Assembly (NCBI GenBank): GCA_016716185.1
Contig: JADJWV010000002.1
Location: 406,001 to 470,000 of the forward strand
From: Saprospiraceae bacterium
GTDB lineage: Bacteria; Bacteroidota; Bacteroidia; Chitinophagales; Saprospiraceae
Direction: 5' to 3'
Length of the DNA stretch: 64,000 nucleotides
Below the pieces are notes generated by a model. It saw nothing but the letters and a program-made list of their open reading frames with translations. It did no database searches and was not told the DNA's origin. This document shows, piece by piece, positions 8,910 to 15,875 of the stretch. Within the stretch, counting starts at the first letter, position 1. Each line of letters begins with the position of its first letter. A program made the translations under genes and the position numbers.

Positions 8910-8968
8910 TATAAAGGATGTACAGATTTGATAAAGAATACTGCATGATGTATAAAGAAAATATAAAG
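8910..8968 (-). promoter_or_regulatory. Phased direct repeats upstream of kup (candidate response-regulator site)
   Basis: Plus-strand TATAAAG at 8910-8916, 8951-8957 and 8962-8968, and GATAAAG at 8930-8936 (CTTTATA on the coding strand). Start-to-start spacings are 20, 21 and 11 bp, i.e. whole helical turns, as expected for an OmpR-family direct-repeat operator. The block is 26-84 bp upstream of the kup ATG. Linking it to the neighbouring KdpE is inference. No TAnnTTTG element was found here. Confidence 0.45.
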
Positions 8969-9138
8969 AAGGGCATGGCTAACTCTTTTTATTTGACGAA
9001 CTCCAGAGTTGCAACCAGTTTTATTGTTGCATGAAAGCTTAAGTAGATGCATCCGGATGCATCTGAATGAAATCTGTTAACCATTGATTTTTTAAGATCC
9101 GGAATCCTTAGAAGAATAAAATTTAAATTGTCGCAGGT

Positions 9139-9816
9139 TCAACAAAAGCGGTAACCCACACCACTTTCGGTAAAGATATAAGTGGGTTGATTGGGGTTGT
9201 CCTCTATTTTTTTTCTTAGACTGGCGACAAAAACGCGCAGGTACTGAGTTTCTGTCTGAAAAGTCAGGCCCCAAATTTCTTTGAGCAAGTATTGATGTGT
9301 CAAAACCCGGCCTTCATTTTTTGCAAAAAGACTCAACAACTGATATTCTGTAGTCGTAAGTTTGATGTGTTGATGATGTTTTTTGACTGTTCTCCTTGTA
9401 AAGTCAATACTGAGATCGCCAAATTCGAGTACATTCTTTGAATCAGATGATTGGTTTCTTCGAATGGCCGATCGTATTCGTGCAAGTAATTCAGCAGTGC
9501 GGAAAGGCTTGACAAGGTAGTCTGTAGCGCCATTATCCAGAGCTTGCACAATGTCCTGCTCGCTGTTTTTTACGGAGAGTATAATGATCGATTTTTGGTA
9601 CCACATGCGCAACTCTTTTAGCAATTCGTGTCCGTTTTGATCGGGCAGACCAAGATCCAGTAAAATCAACTCAGGAGGATGATGGGCTGCTAGAATGTGT
9701 CCTTCCTTCGCATGACTGGCCTGGATGACTTTATATCCATTGCTTTCCAAACTGATTTCCAGCAGTTTTCTAATCGCTTGTTCGTCTTCGATGATCAAGA
9801 TCTCCGGCCTATTCAT
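9139..9816 (-). CDS. kdpE: KdpE-like OmpR-family response regulator
   Basis: A 225-aa two-domain regulator. Receiver: acidic pair D11/E12, phospho-acceptor D54 in LILLDLGLPD, conserved K103 in YLVKPF. C-terminal winged helix from about residue 125, with LTTTEYQLLSLFAKNEGRVLTH and the YLRVFVASLRKKIEDNP recognition helix, ending GVGYRF. The overall pattern and the partner kinase are KdpE-like. It overlaps the kinase gene by 8 bp. The expected target in other bacteria is kdpFABC; here the adjacent transporter is Kup, so control of kup is the natural inference. Confidence 0.85.
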   Translation of the reverse strand: MNRPEILIIEDEQAIRKLLEISLESNGYKVIQASHAKEGHILAAHHPPELILLDLGLPDQNGHELLKELRMWYQKSIIILSVKNSEQDIVQALDNGATDYLVKPFRTAELLARIRSAIRRNQSSDSKNVLEFGDLSIDFTRRTVKKHHQHIKLTTTEYQLLSLFAKNEGRVLTHQYLLKEIWGLTFQTETQYLRVFVASLRKKIEDNPNQPTYIFTESGVGYRFC

Positions 9817-10768
9817 ATTTTAATGAATTGATATAAGAAACTTCTGTGGGAATGAAAATTGTAAAAGTAGCGCCAGAATCCTGATTATTTTCCAGCACGA
9901 CTCGCCCTTGGTGGGCTTCGACAAAACCTTTGACTATCGAAAGTCCCAACCCGATTCCTCCAACCCCGGATTGTGGAGTTCTGTAGAATTTTTGGAAGAC
10001 ATTCTGAATTTCATCTGCTTTAAATCCTTTTCCATGGTCTTTTACCCTGATGATGCATTCGCCGGATTGATATTCGGCTATCACATGGATCTCTGTATTT
10101 TCGGGGGTGTAGGATAGTGCGTTGAGCAGTAGGTTAGAGAGCACCTGCTCGATCAGGTAAACATCCAATTTAAAAAATGGCAATTTTTCGTTGGGCACAA
10201 ATATTACCCGTTGACGGGTCGTTGCAATCAGTTTATCGATAACCATGTATATCAATTCATTGAGGTCGCACCAATCCAATTTTAGTCTGAGCATGCCACT
10301 TTCAATCCTGCTCATCGACAGCAAATTTTCGACCTGTCTGTTCAGCCTTAGTCCTGCTAGTTCTATTTGTGCGAGCAGTTCGTTTTGTTGTACATCTTCC
10401 AGCTGTGATTTGTTTTCTTGCAGCGTGTCTACGGCGCCAATGATGGTTGCAATAGGTGTTCGCAATTCATGTGATAAAGAATTCAACAAGGTATCGTAGA
10501 GCTTTATGGCCTTTTCTTTTTCTTCTTTATCTCTTGTTTTTTTTTCGGCTGCTCTGATTTTCAAAGTAAGTACTGCATTCACACAAGCGACAAGAAAATA
10601 GAGCAAAAAAAACAAGAGATCTTCAGTTTCGCCGATATGAAATGTAAAGATGGGAGGAATGAAGAAAAAATTCCAGATCACCGCGCTGAGAATTGCGGAA
10701 GTCAGAACCGGCAACATGTCAAATAACATGGCAATGAGAGTAACCGTCATCAAAAGCACCAGAGCCAC
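9809..10768 (-). CDS. Short KdpD-like sensor histidine kinase (DUF4118 + HisKA/HATPase)
   Basis: From the first possible GTG (10768) the protein has 319 aa: three hydrophobic segments of the KdpD membrane domain (DUF4118), with the family hallmark WNFFFIPPIFTF at 32-43, then HisKA with SLSHELRTPIATI (H100) and an HATPase domain with N, G1 (VKDHGKGF) and G2 (GIGLGLSIVKG) boxes. DUF4118 normally has four helices, and the same frame stays open upstream to a stop at 10897, encoding a further membrane segment (FQFAISLGLVIGIALLCYFA). No ATG, GTG or TTG lies in that stretch, so the true start is probably an ATT or CTG at 10882-10871. The N-terminal KdpD and Usp domains of classical KdpD are absent. 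Confidence 0.85.
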   Translation of the reverse strand: MALVLLMTVTLIAMLFDMLPVLTSAILSAVIWNFFFIPPIFTFHIGETEDLLFFLLYFLVACVNAVLTLKIRAAEKKTRDKEEKEKAIKLYDTLLNSLSHELRTPIATIIGAVDTLQENKSQLEDVQQNELLAQIELAGLRLNRQVENLLSMSRIESGMLRLKLDWCDLNELIYMVIDKLIATTRQRVIFVPNEKLPFFKLDVYLIEQVLSNLLLNALSYTPENTEIHVIAEYQSGECIIRVKDHGKGFKADEIQNVFQKFYRTPQSGVGGIGLGLSIVKGFVEAHQGRVVLENNQDSGATFTIFIPTEVSYINSLKYE

Positions 10769-10897
10769 AATGCGATAATCGATCAGTCCTGATGCAAAAT
10801 AACAAAGTAGTGCAATCCCAATAACCAGACCCAGGCTGATGGCAAATTGAAAGGAATATCTTAACTTTCGAATGGTCAGAATTGTATTATTTGCTTA

Positions 10898-10905
10898 CAA
10901 AGATA
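10898..10905 (-). promoter_or_regulatory. -7 element of the kdpD-like gene
   Basis: TATCTTTG on the minus strand is a perfect TAnnTTTG. Transcription would begin near 10891, only about ten bases before the ATT/CTG codons at 10882-10877 that are the likely rare start of the kinase. No clear -33 TTG was seen. Confidence 0.5.
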
Positions 10906-11099
10906 AGTTTCGGTAGGAATAGAAATTCATCTGAAAAAATTGTGATTCCTTATTGTAGAATTCCAGGACCTGTCAGTAGGATTAGAATAAACAAACTTAT
11001 CTGTTACTATTTTGGAATGCATTAAGATAATTGTGCTGTATTCATAACTTTCCAAAGGAGCATAAGGAATAGGTGTGCCTGGGCCTTACGGGCAATATT
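10906..11099. other. Intergenic between DUF1569 gene and kdpD promoter
   Basis: Non-coding sequence with no recognised RNA, terminator or repeat. Confidence 0.4.
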
Positions 11100-11555
11100 C
11101 TATAATCCAAATTGTCTGAGATGATGATCGATATGCCTCCACATCAATCGGGCCCACTCCTTGTTGTTCAAATTTCCAAAAGTAGGTTGGATTGGAAGTG
11201 GAGATGAATTTTGATGCTGAGAAAACCTGTGGATTAAAAGTATCAATTCCTGCTTATCTTTTTCGAATTCAACAGGCGTGGTTCCTTTCAAACCCTGAAT
11301 GAATTCGGGTGCCGTAGGAGCACCTTTTGGCCATGGCAGCCATTGTGAGAACAATTTGTTGACCGGCCATTTGCTGAAGATAGATGGATTGAGTGGAACC
11401 GGACGATCTCCCAATGCTGCTCGCAAGGGATCGGCCATGTGTACAACAACTTGGTGGGCGTTCATTTTACCCCATTGAGGAGAATGGATCTCAGACAATT
11501 TGGAAAGCCTTCCGATGATCGCGTCTTTGTCATTTGATTTAAATAAATTGTACAT
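11100..11555 (-). CDS. DinB-like / DUF1569 family protein
   Basis: A 151-aa protein. The segment WGKMNAHQVVVHMADPLRAALG (residues about 28-48) with two spaced histidines, and the C-terminal WARLMWRHIDHHLRQFGL, match the DUF1569 branch of the DinB/YfiT four-helix fold, where such histidines bind a metal. Enzymatic role is unknown; relatives include thiol-dependent S-transferases. It begins 41 bp downstream of the AraC-type gene on the same strand, so may be its target or co-transcribed. Confidence 0.7.
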   Translation of the reverse strand: MYNLFKSNDKDAIIGRLSKLSEIHSPQWGKMNAHQVVVHMADPLRAALGDRPVPLNPSIFSKWPVNKLFSQWLPWPKGAPTAPEFIQGLKGTTPVEFEKDKQELILLIHRFSQHQNSSPLPIQPTFGNLNNKEWARLMWRHIDHHLRQFGL

Positions 11556-11596
11556 GTGCTTGTTGCTTTAGATCAGGCAAATTTCTTCAAACCGCA

Positions 11597-12553
11597 TCAT
11601 TCTGAATATGCAGAAACGGAATATTTATTTTGCAAATCCTTTGGGTAACGAACCATATTGGGTTGAAATTGGAAAGTCTTTTTAAAGGCTCTTGAAAATG
11701 CGGAAGGATCTTCGTATCCAACACACAACGCAATTGCTGATATCGGTAAATCGGTGTCCATGAGGTATCGCACAGCTAGTTCCATTCTTTTTTGCATTAC
11801 GTATTGATAAACCGGTTTCCCATAACATTGTCTGAATCCTTTTTTTACAATGAATTCATTGGTCCCTATCTGACGTGCAAGTTCATTCAAGGAAGGGGTA
11901 TGAGCCAGGTCTGAAACTAGGATATCATGGGCATATCTGATTTTATCCAGATCAGATCCCGAAATCGTAATATTTGAATAATAATCGCATTTTTCTCCTT
12001 CCAGAAGAAGGGAAATCAATTCGAGCATTTTGCTTTCAAGAAAGATTCTTGAATCAAATTGTGGTTTTTCAAAACTTAAGATTTGTGAAACAAGGTAATA
12101 AGCCTGAGGCATCCAACTGTAATTGTTGCAGCTGCAGACATTTTTATAAATAGCTGTCTGAAATTTTTGAGGCAATGCTTCCAGTGCCACATTTACAACT
12201 GAAATAAAGTAATCCAGGTCGATGTAAAAAGAAGCCATCATAAAGTCCCGCTGAGCTTGAATGCATTGGGTGGTTTGATAAGGCTGAATAAGCATCAGCT
12301 GGCATTTATCTCCTTGAATTTGTGCAGCCGGAGTGTTTCCATTTTGGTTAAAGCTTACCTGACCATTCAAAATAAAATGAAGGGCGGTTTGCCTTGCAGA
12401 TGGTTGAAAACTATGGATCAGACAGGATTTTGTTTTTGAAACATGTCGCGTAAAGGTCAAGCTTGCGTGATCTTGAAATTTGAGTTGTCTGTGCTGTAAA
12501 AGCAAATCCCGGTTGCAAATATCCTGATCTCTATTTAAGTGAATTTCAACCAT
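11597..12553 (-). CDS. AraC-family transcriptional regulator
   Basis: A 318-aa protein with an unassigned N-terminal sensing domain (about 1-210, rich in beta-type segments such as LHFILNGQVSFNQNGN) and a C-terminal double HTH: first helix-turn-helix SLNELARQIGTNEFIVKKGF, then ISAIALCVGYEDPSAFSRAFKKTF, the AraC signature. The YGKPVYQYVMQKRMELAVRYL linker is typical of the PchR-like subgroup. Effector unknown. Together with the DUF1569 gene it may form a small regulatory unit. Confidence 0.88.
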   Translation of the reverse strand: MVEIHLNRDQDICNRDLLLQHRQLKFQDHASLTFTRHVSKTKSCLIHSFQPSARQTALHFILNGQVSFNQNGNTPAAQIQGDKCQLMLIQPYQTTQCIQAQRDFMMASFYIDLDYFISVVNVALEALPQKFQTAIYKNVCSCNNYSWMPQAYYLVSQILSFEKPQFDSRIFLESKMLELISLLLEGEKCDYYSNITISGSDLDKIRYAHDILVSDLAHTPSLNELARQIGTNEFIVKKGFRQCYGKPVYQYVMQKRMELAVRYLMDTDLPISAIALCVGYEDPSAFSRAFKKTFQFQPNMVRYPKDLQNKYSVSAYSE

Positions 12554-12590
12554 GAGTTATTTTGTCAATCCGATCATTTTGCCATGTCCT

Positions 12591-12598
12591 CAAAATTA
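12591..12598 (-). promoter_or_regulatory. -7 element upstream of the AraC-type gene
   Basis: TAATTTTG on the minus strand fits TAnnTTTG, 38 bp upstream of the ATG. No -33 partner recognised. Confidence 0.3.
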
Positions 12599-12840
12599 AA
12601 ATGAAATTGTATTATATCATAATGAGGTTTCGAAAATGAAGAAATATATACGAAAGAGCGTGGTATTTTTTTGCAAAAAGGAACACACTTTACTTTATAG
12701 AAGATTAGAAAGTTTATAATGTTCCTGATAAGCGAAGTTCACCAGAAGAAAGAATTTCGTGCTTAAGAGGAACATGCAACGATTGAAAAACAAACTAAAA
12801 AAAATTAAGGCACTTCAAAAAACTCCCTGATTCTTCGTTG

Positions 12841-12950
12841 TGCAAATTTTTTAAACTCCTCTCCCGCTACGCGGGATACAGCAGTAAACTCTGAGTTTAA
12901 AAAATTCACACGCTTCGTTTGAGAATTTTTTAGAAGTCCACACTACTTTA
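12841..12950. repeat. Long inverted repeat with inner GC hairpin
   Basis: A perfect 14-bp inverted repeat pairs 12845-12858 (AATTTTTTAAACTC) with 12893-12906. The 34-bp loop holds its own hairpin CCCGC-TAC-GCGGG. Weaker symmetry continues outward (GTGCAAATTTT against AAAATTCACAC, and ACTTCAAAAAA at about 12809 against TTTTTTAGAAGT at about 12929). The structure lies in the 417-bp gap between the AraC gene and the permease gene, just downstream of the permease stop. It may be a bidirectional terminator-like structure or a small palindromic repeat element; no coding potential. Confidence 0.6.
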
Positions 12951-12970
12951 AACGTAGAATGTTGAGTAGA

Positions 12971-14209
12971 CTATTCGTACCTCAGACTCTCTACCGGGTC
13001 CAGATTCGCAGCCTTAAGTGCGGGATAGAGCCCGCTGATGACGCCCACAAACATGCAAACAACCAATCCGAGTAAGATCCATGCCCATGGGATGATGAAA
13101 TCACTACCAATGGCAAGCGTCACGATGTTACCCACCGGAATCCCCAATAAGATACCCAGGATGCCACCAGCCTGGCAAATCAGTATGGCTTCCGTGAGAA
13201 ACAAGTGCACTATATTTTTCTTTGTGGCCCCAATAGCCTTTGCAATGCCGATCTCGCGGGTGCGCTCGGTTACGGATACGAGCATGATGTTCATCAATCC
13301 TATGGAGGCGCCTAGTAAAGTCATCATTCCGATAGCTACAGCAGCGGCACGCAATTTGACCGTATTCTCCCGAAGAAACTCAACGATGCCATCGCTTTTA
13401 AAAATCTCAAAATCGTTTTCTTCATAAGCTTTTAATTCGCGTATAACGCGCAACACACCTATGGCATGGTCTATGGTTTTATCGATATCTACTGCATTGG
13501 GTACATTGACTTCAATATCGAAATTGGAGTCGGCAACTCCGTATTCGAGTTTTGCATTATTCAAAGGGATGTATACCCTCCGGTCGGCTCCTTCGTTCAT
13601 GCTGGCACCTTTCGATTTTAATGTGCCAACGATCTGGTATTTTTTACCACCAATAAGAATTTCTTTTTGCAGAGCCTTATCCGGATCTTCGTCAAAAAGG
13701 CGATTGACCAGTTCATATCCAATCACGGCTTTTGGAACGCCGTATTCCAGTTCGTGGGTTGAAAAATTTCGACCCCGATCGATTTCGTATCCGGCAATAT
13801 CCAGGTAATTTTCATCGATGCCTCTGATCCGCGTACTGGGATTGGTTTTCTTATTTCCATACTGGATGATGCTATTGTAACTGCAGCGAAAGGAAATACC
13901 CACTTTTGCAATATTTTGCATGCGTTCCTTAAAGCTACTGACCTGGTCATAGGTCAACGGGGCAGCTTCTTTGTATTGCTCACGACCTCCGTGCCGTCGG
14001 AATTCAACCGACTTTCGGTCGATGCTGAAACTATTGGCACCCAGATTCGAAAAATTGCTGCTCATGCTGTAAATCATCCCGTCTATGGATGTCAGGATGC
14101 CGACCAGGGCCAATATACCCAAGGCTATGATCACCAGGGTCAATGTGGAGCGCAATAAATTGGCTCTTACGTTCACAAATGCCAGCCGCAGGATTTCGGT
14201 GTATTTCAT
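12971..14209 (-). CDS. MacB/FtsX-type ABC transporter permease
   Basis: A 412-aa protein (start MKYTEILRLAF; an ATG three codons upstream is also possible). One N-terminal membrane helix (about 18-40, TLTLVIIALGILALVGIL), a long periplasmic MacB-PCD domain (about 45-275), then three C-terminal helices of the FtsX domain with the TERTREIGIAKAIGATKKNIVHLFLTEA loop (given in parts: REIGIAKAIGA is the signature). It ends GLYPALKAANLDPVESLRYE, the standard tail of this family. No ATP-binding or membrane-fusion partner is adjacent, so the ATPase must be encoded elsewhere. Probable role: export of lipoproteins, peptides or drugs using mechanotransmission. Confidence 0.9.
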   Translation of the reverse strand: MKYTEILRLAFVNVRANLLRSTLTLVIIALGILALVGILTSIDGMIYSMSSNFSNLGANSFSIDRKSVEFRRHGGREQYKEAAPLTYDQVSSFKERMQNIAKVGISFRCSYNSIIQYGNKKTNPSTRIRGIDENYLDIAGYEIDRGRNFSTHELEYGVPKAVIGYELVNRLFDEDPDKALQKEILIGGKKYQIVGTLKSKGASMNEGADRRVYIPLNNAKLEYGVADSNFDIEVNVPNAVDIDKTIDHAIGVLRVIRELKAYEENDFEIFKSDGIVEFLRENTVKLRAAAVAIGMMTLLGASIGLMNIMLVSVTERTREIGIAKAIGATKKNIVHLFLTEAILICQAGGILGILLGIPVGNIVTLAIGSDFIIPWAWILLGLVVCMFVGVISGLYPALKAANLDPVESLRYE

Positions 14210-14299
14210 TGAATGCAAATATAACCGGGCAGCAGGCTATGAAGGGGGAATTTCCCCGGGATGGGGTGTGTTTTCGACCAATGGGGGGAATATTTAGGC

Positions 14300-14622
14300 T
14301 AATGAGAGAAGGAGGGGAGGAGGGAGGGGGCTTGGAGTCCTGTAGGCCTGTAGGCCTGTAGGCTTTTAGGCTTTTAGGCTTTTAGGCTTGTAGGCTTGTT
14401 GGGTGGGGGGAATTTAATTCAACGGAAAAGCTTGAAGCGAAAAGCCTAAAGATATATTTCGATTCCATTGATAGAATTCTCTTCCCTAAACGAACTAACG
14501 TATGTTAGTCCCAACAACTAACAACTGCCAACTAACAACTGCCAACTGCTAACTTCTTACTGCCAACTTCCCCCTACTGCCAACTGCCTACTGCCCACTG
14601 CCTACTACTGACTGCCAACTTC
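14300..14622 (-). repeat. Composite low-complexity repeat island B
   Basis: Read on the minus strand (downstream of the inositol phosphatase gene) the order is: TTGGCAGT-type units overlapping the gene end and running to about 14530; TTAGTTGTTAG units; an ACTAAC-N4-GTTAGT palindrome (14494-14509); GCTTTTCGCTTCAAGCTTTT (14426-14450); GTTGAATTAAATTCCCCCC-ACCC (14401-14424); then AAGCCTAC/AAGCCTAA units (14339-14398). This is the same module order as the island at 34.2-34.7 kb, in reverse complement. No coding potential is seen. Confidence 0.8.
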
Positions 14623-15441
14623 TTACTGCCAACTTCCTCCAACTTCCGCTTTCTCAATACACTCCATCAGCTCTGCGTGAATTTTGCTATTGGATGCTAC
14701 CACGTGATGGGCATTTAAGATTCCTTTTTCGGCGCCCTGGAAATTGGTGACTTTTCCATGGGCCTCCTGGATTAAGAGGATGCCTGCGGCGATGTCCCAG
14801 GGATTGAGGCGGGTTTCGTAGTAGCCGTCGAAACGACCGGCGGCAGTGTAGGCGAGATCTATGGCAGCCGATCCCAGTCGGCGGATGCCGCGTGAATGAT
14901 GGAGTACATTGGTGAGTACTGCGGCCAGATTGGGCATGTAACCGCGTTTGTAGGGAAAGCCCGTCGCAATGACAGAGTCTTCCAGATTTTCTACGTCGCT
15001 GACGCGTATGTGCTGACCGTTTAAAAAGGCTCCGCCAGTCTTCCAGCCATAAAAACAATCGTCGTGCATGACGTCGTATACGACACCTAATACGGGTTCA
15101 GAATCGTGGGCCAGCGCAATGCTTACCGAAAATACGGGAATGCCTTTCAGAAAATTTGTCGTGCCATCCAGCGGATCGATAATCCAGCTGTAATGCGATG
15201 ATGAGATCTGCGTTTGTGTATTTTCTTCCGTCAGAAATTGTGCATTGGGGACGAGGGGATCCAATGCTTTAGCCAGCATCTTTTCCGTTTCAATATCCAC
15301 ATAGGAAACCAGACTGTGTTTTTCTTTTTCGAGTATCTGATCTGCTTTTACTTTTCCCAGTTCTTCGCGGATGAATTGGCCGGCTTTTCGGGAAACGTCG
15401 GCGACGCGGTGGCAGATGACTTCGAGGTTGTTTAGTGGCAT
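14623..15441 (-). CDS. Inositol-1-monophosphatase family protein
   Basis: A 272-aa Mg2+-dependent phosphatase of the SuhB/IMPase family. Metal ligands: E72 (TEEN), D89 and D92 in IIDPLDGTTNFLKG, and the C-terminal NPWDIAAGILLIQEAHG motif near residue 213. Probable substrates are myo-inositol 1-phosphate or related phosphates such as 3'-phosphoadenosine derivatives. The last seven residues and the stop (about VGGSWQ-stop) are encoded by a TTGGAGGAAGTTGGCAGTAA stretch that belongs to the neighbouring repeat island, so the repeat supplies the stop codon. A 22-copy heptamer array lies 36 bp upstream of the start. Confidence 0.93.
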   Translation of the reverse strand: MPLNNLEVICHRVADVSRKAGQFIREELGKVKADQILEKEKHSLVSYVDIETEKMLAKALDPLVPNAQFLTEENTQTQISSSHYSWIIDPLDGTTNFLKGIPVFSVSIALAHDSEPVLGVVYDVMHDDCFYGWKTGGAFLNGQHIRVSDVENLEDSVIATGFPYKRGYMPNLAAVLTNVLHHSRGIRRLGSAAIDLAYTAAGRFDGYYETRLNPWDIAAGILLIQEAHGKVTNFQGAEKGILNAHHVVASNSKIHAELMECIEKAEVGGSWQ

Positions 15442-15476
15442 TTGAAATGGGAGCTAAAAGGTTAAAAGACCAGGAG

Positions 15477-15630
15477 GCCTAAAGCCTAAAGCCTAAAGCC
15501 TAAAGCCTAAAGCCTAAAGCCTAAAGCCTAAAGCCTAAAGCCTAAAGCCTAAAGCCTAAAGCCTAAAGCCTAAAGCCTAAAGCCTAAAGCCTAAAGCCTA
15601 AAGCCTAAAGCCTAAAGCCTAAAGCCTAAA
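15477..15630. repeat. 22 perfect tandem copies of GCCTAAA
   Basis: 154 bp made of the heptamer GCCTAAA repeated 22 times without a single change, ending in a partial GCTAAGG. It lies in the 434-bp gap between rpoN and the inositol phosphatase gene, 36-189 bp upstream of the phosphatase start. Perfect identity implies recent slippage. Dispersed imperfect copies of the same unit occur at several other intergenic sites in the window. Confidence 0.97.
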
Positions 15631-15754
15631 GCTAAGGGATGTAAATTAAACAATTTATTTTGAATTGATTATTATCTTGAATTAAAATCCATACTTGGAA
15701 AACTTTAGCTTTAAGCTTCCAGCTTCATGCTTTTTCGAAAAACTGCATTCCCTC

Positions 15755-15860
15755 CAAGCCTAAAAGCCTACCTCCCTAAAAGCCTAAAAGTCAAAAAGTC
15801 AAAAAAAAAGTCAAAAAGTCGAAAGGTCGAAAAGTCCAAAAGCCTCCCACCCTCCATTCC
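15755..15860. repeat. Degenerate AAGCCTA / AAAAAGTC low-complexity tract
   Basis: Imperfect units AAGCCTAAAAGCCTAC then AAAGTCAAAAAGTCGAAAGGTC just downstream of the rpoN stop. The rest of 15631-15754 shows no feature. Confidence 0.7.
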
Positions 15861-15875
15861 TTCCCCCCTCTATCC

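Noticed and set aside
14085..14361. Plus-strand ORFs of 70-80 codons
   Set aside because: Antisense to the permease and extending into repeats.
15477..15630. Possible CRISPR array
   Set aside because: The unit is 7 bp with no spacers and no cas genes; it is a simple tandem repeat.
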